Origin: Gentiana macrophylla | Lineage: Eukaryota > Streptophyta > Magnoliopsida > Gentianales > Gentianaceae | Direction: 5' to 3' | DNA length: 64,000 bases | Assembly: GCA_026214975.1 (NCBI GenBank) | Contig: JAOBSW010000786.1 | Span: 1-64,000 of the forward strand | Position numbers and translations under genes: made by a program | In this document: positions 1 to 14,400 of the stretch, piece by piece | How the letters are laid out: each line of letters starts with the position of its first letter | How positions within the stretch are numbered: position 1 is the stretch's first letter | Notes under the pieces: generated by a model | Database searches by the model: none | Seen by the model: the letters and a program-made list of their open reading frames with translations, nothing else | What the model was told of the DNA's origin: nothing

Positions 1-3000
1 GCTCAACGGAGCTCTCCTAGCCTTGACCCGTCCGGACGGCCACATATGTTCTAACGAATAGGTCGGTTGGGCTAGCCCACATAACCGACAACATTCGGGC
101 CTATGATTTATTGTTCCTTAATGTAACATCAAGTCCAAAAACGTGATCGCAGAAACCCACCACTTTTTCAAAATATTGAGTGGAGCGGAGAGGCGACACC
201 GACCCCACGGCCTCATCGTTGACACAAGCAACGTGAGAGAATGGTGACGCCTCGTGTCGGCTTTGATTTCGCCCCTAAGGAAGGCCTTCACCGCTATCAA
301 AATTCAAGGCTTGGTCTCCGAAAGGATAGGATTTTGGGTACTCGCTGGTCACCGACCGACCCTAAGGCGCGGCACACTCGGGTCTACCTAAAAATCTGAG
401 ACAGAGGTCACACTCATAAAGGGTATTTTTGGTAGTACCTTGGCTGAAAAAGGAAAGGTGATTGACGATCACAAATGAGATGTTCGATTCTCAATCTGAT
501 CTTCAATATTAATCGAAACCTCTTTGACCTACCCTAAGGCGCGCAATCGAGGCGTTAGATTAAAACCTTGGAACGGTAGGATAGACTATAAGTACTTAGT
601 TTATGTTCCTAAAATTTATTAGTAGTGTATGATTTGGATTTATCTTCATCAATTTTATTTACAACTATTTATATATCTCTCAGTAGGTGCTAGATCGCTA
701 GTGTAAAATTGACTAGTAATGACTTCGTTAAAAAGTGGTAAGTAACTAGAACGTTGTACTTATTGATCTTACATGCGATTAATTTTTCGGAAGAGATATT
801 TCTCTGGAGCCTTCAAGACTTAAGTGACGTAAATAAGTATGTCACTGTTGTCAATCGTGTTGAACGAGAGACGACTGTAGTCAGTTTGAAAGATGATTGG
901 GATGATAAAATTCTTCTAGTGAATTTTAATGGTGTAGTGTCTACATGAGAAATTTTCTAATAGAAAAATTGGAGACTCATAAATTAAAGTGTCGCTGGTT
1001 AGACGGTATTTGGAACCGATAAACTAGTGGGAGCTTTTATCCTATGTTTTTTCTAATTTATTAGAAAATTAGTCCCACTGGGTAACGCTTTCACTAGACA
1101 TCCCACAGTTCACGAGTAGTATCTACTCAAGCGAACTGGCAGTTCAAGACTATTTCCTTTTAAGGAAAGTTAAGAATGTGAAAGAATGTCTATAAGTGTT
1201 AATCATCTTAACTAAAGTTTTGAGGCTAAACCGAAACATTAAGAAAGTATAGGATAAGGAAAGTGATTTCGGATCACTAACCAATGAATCCTTAGCGACT
1301 TTCATAACCGAGTAACTTGACTCGATAGCTTAGTTCTTTGGAAGAACAAGGAAGTTGTGCATTAATGATTAATAGAGTAACAACGGGCAGTAATTTCAGC
1401 TATAATAGTGGGAGTGATATAAGGAAATAAATTTAGGATTCTATCCTTGAATATCACAGAAAAAATTATTTTTCTGTTTACAGATTCGTTGAAACAAATG
1501 GATTCACTTTCAACTCGATATATTGTTGCCTCATAGAAAGTGAATCTGACATTTGTAGTACGAATCCAAGACTCGGACTTTTGTTTGATAAAGTCAGAAC
1601 CACTAAGAAAAGCTGAATAAGTATAACACATCTAAAACTATTAAAGGTAAAAGGTTTCCGTATTAAGATAAGCGACCTTTCAATATCTATTAATTAGTGC
1701 ATATATCCTAGAGATAAGACCGACGATCGCTAAGGGTGATTCCTATCTCCCGCCTTGGAACACTATCTCAAAGGAACAATGACTAAGTTTCCTTTCAATC
1801 GGGAAAGGGTAATAGTTTTGAAGAAGGGTAACATAGCTTGTTCACCATGACCTTCGGGTCTAGTGAGAGATACAAGCTAGTGGGAGATTTTGAGTGGTGA
1901 CATTCTGTCTCATAACTACTCAAAACAACTGTTGGTTTATCGAGAAAGAATATGAGGAGGTGTCTCTCGATTTTAGCAGAGAATAGAGTATTCCATGCTC
2001 GAAATAGGCTATCGCATAGTCTTGGGACCTGATGCTCGGCCCGCCTCCTAGTGGAATGATTTTCTTTGAGGAAGAAACCATAGACTTGCCTTATATAGTT
2101 ATTGATGTGCTACAATACATTGCTAAACTCAATTAAGATAATTGGTTGCAAAATAACGGTTAACATTATCATGCAAACCGAGAAGTCTACCTAGAAGATG
2201 CTAGTGAATTTATGGATAAGGAGTGAATTCGGTTCACACCACTTCCGTAAATGTAAGCATTTAGCACTTAATGCTTGAAGGTAGGACTGGAGATTTTGCG
2301 CATACATTCAGAATATAACTATTCGTGAAATATCTTAATGTGACGAGTGAAGGTTGGTTATAAGATTCTTGAGATCAGAAAGTGACGGTTGAACTGTCAC
2401 AAAGATTCTGATAGAATCCATAAGTAAGTATGACCTTAAACCTTGGAGTACGGTTACCCCAAGGTAGTTACTATCTGATTTAATCAGACCACGTTGAACA
2501 TCAGTTGTTGGTGATTACACTGATAAATACTACTAGATCAGAATATCAATGCACCCAAAACACAGTGGGAGTATGGTTTAACCGTTGACCCATTGTGGTT
2601 TTGTGGTTTTGTGGACTTTATAGTCTGCTGGGGTGATTGATAACCTATGGCTCTTAGTGGGCTGTATAGGATTCTGATCATAGAGGTTGGTTTGAAAGCC
2701 TTAACCCTATGAATGGAGTTTTGATACTCCAGTTCTGTTCAGCCTCTTGTAGAACCACCTGAGTGTCTCAGGCCTAGTGGGAGCAATTGGATCTACACGG
2801 AAAAGAGTCGAATGAATAGGAAAGTTTAAACTTTCAAAGCAAAGTCGAGTGGTCTAGTGGGTGATTCCACGACAAGTAGAGAGTTAACCGGACCTTGAAC
2901 TCTCTCACCACTCGCCTTGCTAGATTTCGTTGTAAAGCGAGAAAATAGGGGTGATTCACGATACTTTCTTGCCGAACAACGGAATCAATTCATTCGTAAT

Positions 3001-3150
3001 GTATGGTTTTAGTTAAGAATGAATAACGGATTCGTTATAAAGCGTAAGATAGGGGTGATTCCCTAAGACCTTTTTTTTGAGACTAACGATATCTTAATTC
3101 ATTCGTAAAGAACCTTTGGTAGGAGGCCTTCCATGGCTTATATCCTTTGT
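1..3150 (+). pseudogene. Decayed copia internal region upstream of the RT domain
   Basis: No open frame of useful length survives here. The first 250 bases match, inverted, the 47,930-48,240 region of the other copia copy. They share the phrases around the GAGTGG-AGCG stretch near 180 and the ACCGACCCTAA motif near 356. Further homologous patches run along the whole stretch, including one better conserved patch near 1540-1640. In a copia element this part would hold leader, gag, protease and integrase, but I could not resolve those domains. Phrases of the type CTAGTGGGAG recur (for example near 1028 and 2775). The short antisense reading frames here are shadows. Confidence 0.6.
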
Positions 3151-3960
3151 GGATTTAAGAAAACCTCTCGGTCATTTAAAAGTCACATGTTTTAAAATAT
3201 GTGGACTTGACCAAAATATTGATAAGTTTTTTGTAGACTGGATATCAATATTGGTAATGTAGTAGTAGTATTAGTGTTCATAAATGATAACACTAAAACG
3301 GTTGGAAACAACATGGGTGTGCTATCTCAAGTCGTAACCCGACACGCCAAGATTCTCTGGATGAGAGAATTGGACTATATTCTAAGAATTTGATTCGGTC
3401 AAATTCACAAGAATGAGTCATTGGCTATCCCATCCGTCTTATTGGTTAAGATGATCATGCATATACGTATGCAACATTCATCGAGTAGTCCTACCCTAAC
3501 TCTCGTGAATGATTCTCTAAATCTTCGGATAAAGAGAAAATGGGATAGAGTCTCTCTTGGATAATGGCAAGTCGAGGTTATCACAAGTCAATAGTAATCG
3601 AATCTTGGATTCGAGCAATAAGTAAGCGGTTTAGTGCGTCCTCAAGTATCTTTAGAGAACGAGGAATCATATGCTTGTATATTCAGGTGCAAACTTGAAT
3701 ATGGTTGACTATAATCGATTCGACTTGTAGTCGATTAAGGATGATCATTAAGTTGATCTCGGGCTCAAAGTGTTTACTCATAGTGCTTAGAATTTTCTTT
3801 TGGTCCGGGAGTAATTCCTGGTCCCGATAAGCCGATATCGCTTCATTGTGAAAGCAGTGAAGAGATAGCTTAGAAGGATCTTCTCGATTATAAGAAGTCA
3901 TAAGCATATTGAGAGAGAGTATACTGATTGGAAGGACCGACAACGTTTCAATCCTAAAGA
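3151..3960 (+). pseudogene. Ty1/copia reverse transcriptase-RNase H remnant
   Basis: The C-terminal part of a copia polyprotein is recognisable through stops and frameshifts. In order: GFKKTSRSF at 3151-3177 matches the RT signature YGLKQ-SR-W. VVVLVFIND at 3262-3288 sits where copia RT has its catalytic YVDD box; here it reads FIND, so the first catalytic aspartate is lost. GNNMGVLS at 3304-3327 and a stretch ending YILRI follow in the same frame. VLKYL, a stop, then RTRNHMLVYSGANL at 3638-3697 matches the RT/RNase H linker, in another frame. PISLHCESSEEIA at 3832-3870 matches the RNase H motif around its conserved CDN, in a third frame. Role in an intact element: copying element RNA into cDNA in virus-like particles. 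This copy is dead. Confidence 0.8.
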
Positions 3961-4121
3961 TCGTCTCGAGTCGACAACCTAACTAATCGTGTACCAAGTC
4001 GAGTGCTTGGAGGGTACAACATTGATGGATATGTCTCATCCGCTTTTAGAGCAAGTGGGAGAGTGTTGTGAATAAGATGAGAAAAGGGTGTGCTCTAAAA
4101 ACAATCGTTGCTTGTCATTTC

Positions 4122-4136
4122 GTGCAAGTGGGAGAT
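4122..4136 (+). promoter_or_regulatory. Polypurine tract of element F
   Basis: GTGCAAGTGGGAGATT directly precedes the LTR start TGTTAG at 4137. This is the usual plus-strand priming site for copia reverse transcription. The same motif, inverted, abuts LTR B at 43947-43961. Confidence 0.85.
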
Positions 4137-5869
4137 TGTTAGGTGTAGTGTCCGAAAGACAATTTGTGTAATTGTTTTTAATAATGAATGATGAATTTAT
4201 CTCACCTTATTACTTGCTTTGTGCTTGTAAAGTAATACATTGCCGCAAACCCTAAGTATATCAGTATGTAACCACTTAACTCGGTGTATGGATAACACGT
4301 GAGGATTGAGTTAGTGGTGATATACTTAAATCGTTAGTCCGTGGTGAACTTAATCGAGTTTAGGGTCTCTTGATTAAAACACCAATAATGCGCCTAACAC
4401 CTTAGGGTGTGATAGTCTTATCCGGACTGTCGGCAGAGGGTACCTACGTGGGGCATTTATATATGATGGCATTCATATAGGATTTGGACCGATTTAATCA
4501 GATTTCTCGGTATAATTCCGTAATCGAGGAATCTTATTAAATCATTAGATGATCATATATGGATCAACCGTAATCCTGAGGTGATCACAGGGTGCTGCTT
4601 GTCCCGGGGTAGTGTTTGATGTGTTAGTTACGGTTCACTGTAATATGTGTTCCAAGCCACTTCTCATTGGCACTATCTCCAGATGAGTGAGTAGTTCTGA
4701 TTTTCACAGACATGGAATCCATTCCTTCCTGCGGGAAGTAGAGAGACAGTCCCCTTATTTGTTAGCCTTAAGAAAGTGATCGATCGGCCGAGTTCACATT
4801 TGACTAATTAGCTACTAGTTAGATATGTGCACTAATTGATCATTAGGGGGTTAATGGTAAATAAGGATAAGATATTCTGAGTCTGGTTCACGGAGACTTC
4901 CTACTCAGAATGGACAGTCTATGGAGGGTTAATCCGTATGTAGTGATTATATCAATGGACGCTTATTCACTCTATGGGTTGAGTATAAGTATACATCTAT
5001 AATCGGTAGAGTTCAGTTTCGGGTTTATGGTGGCGTAATCCCGGAATTAATAATTAATGTACTTATTCGGTTCGATGAATAATTAATTATTGAGCTACCG
5101 GTTATAGTCCATGGTCCCCGATGTGGCTTTCGTAATTCGGACTAATAATCTTGTTATTTGGGCCTCAGTGATAATTAATTGGCTGGGCTAATTAATTGAT
5201 ATGCATGTATATTATTTAGTTGGGCTAAATAATATAATACACATGAAAGACATTTTATGTGGGCTTAGTGAACCCCAAAGGTGGCGCCAGTATTTGTTAA
5301 TTAATTAGAGAGAAATTAGTTTTCTTGGATAATTATTTGACATGTGATTTATCATTTATTTGTTAAATGATAATTCATGGAATATTAGATAATAATAGGA
5401 TTTATCCTAATTTGTTTGGGATAATCATTTTATTTATCTTTTATTTGGAATAAAGGATTAATGGAATAATTATCTCTTAATTATTTAATCCTTGGAGGAC
5501 AAGGTTTACTCTCCTATATAAAGAGAGTTCTCCCAAGCCTCAACATACATGGTATAATTCGACCACCATATCAAAAGGGAGAGGAAAAATTAGTTTTCTC
5601 TTGTCTAGGGTTTTAGAAGAAGAAAAACTCTAAGTTTTTCTTGGTTTTGCATATCAAGGAGGTTCGTGTAACAAGAAGGGTGTCCACCAACCGCCGTTTG
5701 GAGAACACATCGGAAGATCTTGGCTTCTCTTCCTAATATTGGTAACATGATCTCAACCCCCTTGTAGTTGTTAAATCCTTTAATTATGTTTTATGATATA
5801 TAAATCATGATCCGTCCGCTGCGTATAGATCTAACTCGTTTAGATCTAAGAACCTGCATCCTTCATACA
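4137..5869 (+). repeat. LTR A (3' LTR of copia element F)
   Basis: A long terminal repeat of about 1733 bp. It starts TGTTAGGTGTAGTG right after the polypurine tract and ends near ...CATCCTTCATACA. It is homologous to LTR B (42231-43946, minus) and LTR C (61521-62664, minus), but clearly diverged from both. It carries a TATA box at 5515-5522 near the R region. The 3' boundary is uncertain by about 5 bp because the terminal ATACA is also part of the satellite monomer that follows. No primer-binding site follows, which fits a 3' LTR. Confidence 0.85.
5508..5528 (+). promoter_or_regulatory. TATA box framed by inverted repeat in LTR A
   Basis: TATATAAA (5515-5522) lies between ACTCTC (5508-5513) and its reverse complement GAGAGT (5523-5528). 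The same arrangement is kept in LTRs B and C. It is the likely Pol II core promoter of the element. Confidence 0.65.
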
Positions 5870-8400
5870 ATTATTTGCAAAAAGTTGTAAACCCCCGTTT
5901 TGAGTAAACTTTACTATAGTTATATACAAAAAACCCTATTTTGAGTTAACTCTAATACAATAATATACAGAAAGTTGTAAACCCCCATTTTGAGTAAACT
6001 CTACTATACAATTATATACAAAAAGTTGTAATCCCACGTTATGAGTAAACTCTACTATACAATTATATATAAAAAGTTGTAAACCCCCGTTTTAAGTAAA
6101 CTCTACTATAAAATAATTTACAAAAAGTTGTAAACCCCCATTTTGAGTAAACTTTTCTATAATTATATACAAAAAGTTGTAAACCACCATTTTGAGTGAA
6201 CTCTACTAAAATTATAAACAAAATGTTGTAAACCCCCGTTTTGAGTAAAGTTTAATACAATAATATACAAAAAGTTGTAAACCCCCGTTTTGAGTAAACT
6301 CTAATACAATAATATACAAAAAGTTGTAAACCCCCGTTTTGAGTAAACTCTACAATAATTATAAACAAAAAGTTGTAAAACCCGTTTTGTGTGAACTCTT
6401 ATACAATAATATACAAAAAGTTGTAAACCCACGTTTTGAGTAAACTCTACAATACAATTATATACAAAAAGTTGTAAACCCCCGTTTTGAGTGAACTCTA
6501 CTACAATTATATAGAAAAAGTTGTAAACCTCCGTTTTGAGTACAATAATATGCAAAAAGTTGTAACCCCCGTTTTGAGTAACCTCTACTATACAATTATA
6601 TACAAAAAGTTGTAAACCCCTATTTTGAGTAAACTCTAATACTATAATATACAAAAAGTTGTAAACCCCTATTTTGAGTAAACTCTACTATACAATTATT
6701 TACAAAAAGTTGTAAACCCCTGTTTTGAGTAAACTCTACTATAATTATATACAAAAAGTTATAAACACTCATTTTTAGTAAACTCTATTACAATAATATA
6801 CAAAAAGTTGTAACCCCCATTTTGAGTAAACTCTACAACACAATTATATACAAAAAGTTGTAAACCCCCGTTTTGATTAAACTCTACAATACAATTATAT
6901 ACGAAAAGTTGTAAACCCCCATTTTGAGTAAACTTTAATACAATAGTATACAAAAAGTTGTAAACCCTGGTTTTGAGTAACTCTACTATACAATTATTTA
7001 TAAAAAGTTGTAAACCCCCATTTTGAGTAACTCTACTATACAATTATATGCAAAAAGTTGTAAACTCCCGTTTTGCGTAAATTCTACTATAATTATATAA
7101 GTTGTAAACTCCCGTTTTGCGTAAATTCTACTATAATTATATACAAAACAACCCCCGTTTTGAGTGAACTCTAATACAATAATATAAGAAAAGTTGTAAA
7201 CCCCCGTTTTGAGTAAACTCTACTATACAATTATATACAAAAAGTTGTAAACCCCCGTTTTGAGTAAACTCTACTATACATATACAAAAAGTTGTAAACC
7301 CCCGTTTTAAGTAAACTCTACTATAAAATTATTTACAAAAAGTTGTAAACCCCCGTTTCGAGTTAACTCTACTATAATTATATACAAAAAGTTGTTAACC
7401 CCCGTTTTGAGTAAACTATAATACAATAATATACAAAAAGTTGTAAATCCCAGTTTTGAGTAAACTCTACTATACAATTATTTAGAAAATACCTCCGTTT
7501 TGAGTGAACTCTACTTTATTTATATACAAAAAGTTGTAAAACCCCGTTTTGAGTAAACTCAAAAAAATATACAAAAAGTTGTAAACCCCATTTTGAGTAA
7601 ACTCTACTATATAATTATATACAAAAAGTTGTAAACCCCCGTTTTGAGTAAACTCTACTACAATTATATACAAAAAGTTGTAAACCCCTGTTTTAAGTAA
7701 ACTCTACTATAAAATTATTTCACAAAAAGTTCTAAACCCCCGTTTTGAGTAAACTATACTATAATTATATACAAAAAGTTGTAAACCTCCGTTTTGAGTA
7801 AACTCTAATACAATAGTATACAAAAAGTTATAAACCCCCGTTTTGAGTAAACTCTAATACAATTATATACAAAAAGTTGTAAACCCCCGTTTTGAGTGAA
7901 CTCTAATACAATTATATACAAAAAGTTGTAAAACCCCTATTTTGAGTAAACTCTACTATACAATTATATAAAAAGTTGTAAACCCTCGTTTTGTTGTACT
8001 ATACTATATTTGAGTAAAAACATTTTGAGTAAACTACATACAATTATATACAAAAAGTTGTAAACCCCTATTTTGAGTAAACTCTAATACAATTATATAC
8101 AAAAGTTGTAAACCTCCGTTTTCAGTGAACTCTACTATAATTATATACAAAAAGTTGTAAACCCCCGTTTTGAGTAAACTCTAGTATACAATTATATACA
8201 AAAAGTTGTAAACCCCGTTTTGAGTGAACTCTTATAAAATAATATACAAAAAGTTGTAAACCCTCATTTTGAGTAAACTCTACTATACAATTATATACAA
8301 ATAGTTGTAAACCCCCGTTTTGAGTAAACTCTAAACCAATAATATACAAAAAGTTGTAAGCCCCCGTTTTGAGTAAACTCTACTATACAATTATATACAA
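5870..8400. repeat. Tandem array block 1a, 49-51 bp monomer
   Basis: Head-to-tail copies of an AT-rich monomer with constant blocks ACAATTATATACAAAAAG, then GTTGTAAACCCCC, then GTTTTGAGTAAACTC. Full monomers are 51 bp (ending CTACTAT). Two 49-bp types end CTAAT (followed by ACAATAATATAC) or lack the ACA before ATTATATAC. Single-base variants and short internal deletions occur, but homopolymers are mostly regular (five C, five A). The first monomer is fused to the end of LTR A. The minus strand reads as a 17-residue periodic peptide wherever 51-bp units are in phase; I do not regard this as coding. Confidence 0.95.
6760..7700. repeat. Duplicated satellite segment, copy 1 (copy 2 near 24190-25140)
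   Basis: A run of distinctive variant monomers recurs in the same order at a nearly constant offset of about 17.43 kb. Anchors: the ACACTCATTTTTAGT monomer near 6767 and 24190, the ACAAAACAACCCCC deletion monomer at 7143 and 24580, and the TTTAGAAAATACCTCC monomer at 7481 and 24918. Stretches such as 7143-7260 look essentially identical to their partner. Confidence 0.8.
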
Positions 8401-11400
8401 AAAGTTGTAAACCCCGCATTTTGAGTAAACTCTACTATACAATTATATACAAAAAGTTGTAAACCCCCGCTTTGAGTAAACTCTACATTACAATTATATA
8501 CAAAAGTTAAAAACCCCTGCTTTGAGTAAACTACTATACAATAATATACAAAAAGTTGTAAACCCCCGCTTTTGAGTAAACTCTACTATACAATTATATA
8601 CAAAAAGTTGTAAACCCCCCATTTTGAGTAAACTCTACTATACAATTATATACAAAAGTTGTAAACTCCCCATTTTGAGTAAACTCTACTATACAATTAT
8701 ATACAAAAGTTGTAAACTCCCCATTTTGAGTAAACTACTATACAATAATATACAAAAAGTTGTAAACCCCATTTTGAGTAAACTCTACTATACAATTATA
8801 TACAAAAGTTGTAAACCCCGCTTTGAGTAAACTCTACTATACAATTATATACAAAAAGTTGTAAACCCCATTTGAGTAAACTTTAATACAAGTAAAGTTG
8901 TAAACCTATTTTAGTAAACTCTACTATACAATTATATACAAAAGTTGTAAACCCCCATTTTGAGTAAACTCTACTATACAATAATATACAAAAAGTTGTA
9001 AACCCCTTTTTGAGTAAACTCTACTACTACAATTATATACAAAAAGTTGTAAACCCCATTTTGAGTAAACTCTAATACAATATATATACAAAAGTTGTAA
9101 ACCCCCATTTTGAGTAAACTACTAATACAATAATATACAAAAGTTGTAAACCCCATTTTGAGTAAACTCTAATACAATTATATACAAAAAGTTGTAAACC
9201 CCGCTTTTTGAGTAAACTCTACTATACAATTATATACAAAAAGTTGTAAACCCCATTTTGAGTAAACTCTACTATACAATAATATACAAAAAGTTGTAAA
9301 CCCACATTTTTGAGTAAACTCTACAATACAATTATATACAAAAAGTTGTAAACCCCGTTTTGAGTAAACTCTATATACAATTATATACAAAAAGTTGTAA
9401 AACCCCATTTTGAGTAAACTCTAATATAACAATATATACAAAAAGTTGTAAACCCCTTTTTTTGAGTAAACTCTACTATACAATTATATACAAAAAGTTG
9501 TAAACCCTATTTTGAGTAAACTCTAATACAATATATATACAAAAAGTTGTAAACCCCATTTTGAGTAAACTCTACTATACAATTATATACACAAAAGTTG
9601 TAAACCCCGTTTTGAGTAAACTCTAATATACAATTATATACAAAAAGTTGTAAACCCCTGTTTTGAGTAAACTCTACTATACAATTATATACAAAAAGTT
9701 GTAAACCCCCGTTTTGAGTAAACTCTACTATACAATTATATACAAAAAGTTGTAAACCCTGCTTTGAGTAAACTCTACTATACAATTATATACAAAAGTT
9801 GTAAACCCTGCATTTTGAGTAAACTCTACTATACAATTATATACAAAGTTTTAAACCCCCGTTTTGAGTAAACTCTACTATACAATTATATACAAAAAGT
9901 TGTAAACCCCCTTTTGAGTAAACTCTACTATACAATTATATACAAAAAGTTGTAAAACCCCGTTTTGAGTAAACTCTACTATACAATTATATACAAAAAG
10001 TTGTGAACCCCCGTTTTGAGTAAACTCTATATACAATACAATTATATAAAAAAGTTTTGTAAACCCTATACAATATTTGAGTAAACTGAGTAAACTATAT
10101 AATTATATACAAAAAGTTGTAAAACCCCCATTTTGAGTAAACTCTAATACAATTATATACAAAAAGTTGTAAAACCCCGCTTTTGAGTAAACTCTACTAT
10201 ACAATTATATACAAAAAGTTGTAAACCCCCGTTTTGAGTAAACTCTACTATACAATTATATACAAAAAGTTGTAAACCCCCATTTTGAGTAAACTCTACT
10301 ATACAATTATATACAAAAAGTTGTAAACCCCCGTTTTGAGTAAACTCTACTATACAATATATACAAAAAGTTGTAAACCCCCGCTTTGAGTAAACTCTAC
10401 TATACAATTATATACAAAAAGTTGTAAACCCCCGCTTTTGAGTAAACTCTACTATACAATTATATACAAAAAGTTGTAAACCCTGCTTTTGAGTAAAACT
10501 ACTAATACAATATATACAAAAAGTTGTAAACCCCGCTTTGAGTAAACTCTACTATACAATTATATACAAAAAGTTGTTGTAAACCTAATATATAATTATA
10601 TAAAAAGTTGTAAACCCATTTTGAGTAAACTCTACTACAATTATATACAAAAAGTTTTAAACCTACTTATACAATTTTGAGTAAACTCTACTATAATACA
10701 ATTATATACAAAAAGTTGTAAACCCCATTTTGAGTAAACTCTACTATACAATTATATACAAAAAGTTGTAAACCCCCATTTTGAGTAAACTCTACTACAA
10801 TTATATACAAAAAGTTGTAAACCCCCATTTTGAGTCAACTCTACTATACAATTATATACAAAAAAAACCCCCTTTTGTAAACCCCAATTTTGTTGTAACC
10901 CTCTAACTAATACAATTATATACAAAAAGTTGTAAATCCCCATTTTGAGTAAACTATAGTATAATTATACACAAAAAGTTGTAAACCTCCATTTTGAGTA
11001 AACTCTACTATACAATTATTTACAAGAAGTTGTAAATCCCAGTTTTGAGTAAACTCAAATACAATTATATACAAAAAGTTGTAAACCCCGCATTTTGAGT
11101 AAACTCTACTATACAATTATATACAAAAAGTTGTAAACCCCCATTTTGAGTAAACTACTATAATACAATATATACAAAAAGTTGTAAACCCCGTTTTGAG
11201 TAAACTCTACTATACAATTATTTACAAAAAGTTGTAAACCCCCCATTTTGAGTAAACTCTAATACAATTATATACAAAAAGTTGTAAACCCCTATTTTGA
11301 GTAAACTCTACTATACAATTATATACAAAAAGTTGTAAACCCCCATTTTGAGTAAACTCTAATACAATTATATACAAAAAGTTGTAAACCCCCATTTTGA

Positions 11401-14400
11401 GTAAACTCTACAATACAATTATATACAAAAAGTTGTAAACCCCCGTTTTGAGTAAACTCTATACAATACAATTATATACAAAAGTTGTAAACCCCATTTT
11501 GAGTAAACTCTACTATACAATTATATACAAAAGTTGTAAACCCCCGCTTTGAGTAAACTCTACAATACAATTATATACAAAAAGTTGTAAACCCCTTTGA
11601 GTTTTACAAAAGTTGTAAAACCCCATTTTAAACTCTACTATACAATTATATACAAAAGTTGTAAACCCCGTTTTGAGTAAACTCTACTATACAATTATAC
11701 AAAAAGTTGTAAACCCCGCTTTGAGTAAACTCTACTATACAATTATTTACAAAAAGTTGTAAACCCCATTTTGAGTAAACTCTACTATAATTATATACAA
11801 AAAGTTGTAAACCCCATTTTGAGTAAACTCTAATATACTATTATGTACAAAAATTTGTAAACCCCAATTTTGAGTAAACTCTACTATAATTATATACAAA
11901 AAGTTGTAAACCCCCATTTTGAGTAAACTCTACTGTACAATTATATACAAAAAGTTGTAAACCCCCGTTTTGAGTAAACTCCACTATACAATTATATACA
12001 AAAAGTTGTAAACCCTGTTTTGAGTAAACTCTACTTCAATTATATACAAAAAGTTGTAAACCCCTATTTTGAGTAAACTTTACTATAATTTTATATACAA
12101 AAAGTTGTAAACCTCTATTTTTAGTAAACTCTACTATACAATTAGATACAAACAGTTGTAAACCCCTGTTTTGAGTAAACTTTACTACAATTATATACAA
12201 AAAGTTGTAAACCCCCATTTTGAGTAAATATCAAAAGTTGTAAAATATTTTGAGTAAATTATACAATATATACAAAAAGTTGTAAACCCCCATTTTGAGT
12301 AAACTCTACTATACAATCATATACAAAAAGTTGTAAACCCCGTTTTGAGTAAACTCTACTATACAATTATATACAAAAAGTTGTAAACCCCCATTTTGAG
12401 TAAACTCTACTATACAATTATATACAAAAAGTTGTAAACCCCGTTTTGAGTAAACTCTACTATACAATTATATACAAAAAGTTGTAAACCCTGCTTTTGA
12501 GTAAACTCTAATACAATTATATACAAAAAGTTGTAAACCCTGCTTTGAGTAAACTCTACTATACAATTATATACAAAAAGTTGTAAATCCCAATTTTGAG
12601 TAAACTTCTACTAATACAATATAAAAAAGTTGTAAACCCCCTGTTTTGAGTAAACTCTACTATACAATTATATACAAAAGTTGTAAACCCCATTTTGAGT
12701 AAACTCTACTATACAATTATATAATTATATACAAAAGTTGTAAACCCCGCTTTGAGTAAACTCTAATACAATTATATACAAAAAGTTGTAAACCCCCATT
12801 TTGAGTAAACTCTACTATACAATTATATACAAAAAGTTGTAAACCCCCCGTTTTGAGTAAACTCTACTATACAATTATATACAAAAAGTTGTAAACCCCC
12901 GTTTTGAGTAAACTCTACTATACAATTATATACAAAAAGTTGTAAACCCCGTTTTGAGTAAACTCTACTATACAATTATATACAAAAAGTTGTAAACCCC
13001 CGTTTTGAGTAAACTCTACTATACAATTATATACAAAAAGTTGTAAACCCCCATTTTGAGTAAACTCTACTATACAATTATATACAAAATGTTGTAAACC
13101 CCCGTTTTGAGTAAACTCTACTATACAATTATATACAAAAAGTTGTAAACCCCCGTTTTGAGTAAACTACTAATACAATTATATACAAAAAGTTGTAAAC
13201 CCCCCGCTTTTGAGTAAACTCTACTATACAATTATATACAAAAAGTTGTAAACCCCCATTTTGAGTAAACTCTACTATACAATTATATACAAAAAGTTGT
13301 AAACCCTCGCATTTTGAGTAAACTCTACTATACAATTATATACAAAAAGTTGTAAACCCTCATTTTGAGTAAACTCTACTATACAATTATATACAAAAAG
13401 TTGTAAACCCATTTTGAGTAAACTCTACTATACAATTATATACAAAAGTTGTAAACCCCGCTTTTGAGTAAACTCTACTATAATTATATACAAAAAGTTG
13501 TAAACCCCGCTTTTGAGTAAACTCTCTAATACAATTATATACAAAAAGTTGTAAACCCCATTTTGAGTAAACTCTACTATACAATACAATTATATTGTAA
13601 AAGTTGTAAAACCTTGTACAAAACCCCTTTTGAGTAAACTCTACTATACAATTATATACAAAAAGTTGTAAACCCCCGCTTTGAGTAAACTCTACTATAC
13701 AATTAATATACAAAAAGTTGTAAATTATATACCGCTTTTGAGTAAACCCCCGTTTTAGTAAATAATACAATATATAAAAAGTTGTAAACCCTCCGCTTTG
13801 AGTAAACTCTACTATACAATTATATACAAAAAGTTGTAAACCCCCGCTTTGAGTAAACTCTACTAATACAATTATATACAAAAGTTGTAAACCCTATTTT
13901 GAGTAAACTCTACTATACAATAATATACAAAAAGTTGTAAACCCCATTTTGAGTAAACTCTACTATACAATTATATACAAAAAGTTGTAAACCCCCGTTT
14001 TGAGTAAACTCTACTATACAATTATATACAAAAAGTTGTAAACCCCGTTTTGAGTAAACTCTACTATACAATTATATAAAAAAAAGTTGTAAACCCCCGT
14101 TTTGAGTAAACTACTATAAATTATATACAAAAAGTTGTAACCCTTATTTTGAGTAAACTCTATACAATAATATATAAAAAGTTGTAAACCCCCGCTTTGA
14201 GTAAACTCTACAATACAATTATATACAAAAAGTTGTAAACCTCATTTTGAGTAAACTCTACTATACAATTATATACAAAAGTTGTAAACCCTCTATTTTG
14301 AGTAAACTCTACTATACAATTATATACAAAAAGTTGTAAACCCTCATTTTGAGTAAACTCTACTATACAATTATATACAAAAAGTTGTAAACCCCCATTT

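Larger units (their letters stand above)
1..5869 (+). mobile_element. Ty1/copia LTR retrotransposon, 3' portion (element F), decayed
   Basis: This is a plus-strand copia element that enters the window from the left and ends with its 3' LTR at about 5869. The order is the one expected for copia: decayed internal region, reverse transcriptase and RNase H remnants, polypurine tract, LTR. The internal region is homologous, in inverted orientation, to 43962-48069, roughly three-quarters identical by eye, so the two are diverged members of one family. Many stops and frameshifts mean it cannot make its own protein. Its 5' LTR lies outside the window. The right end joins the tandem array directly, as expected for an ordinary insertion into that array. 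Confidence 0.85.
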
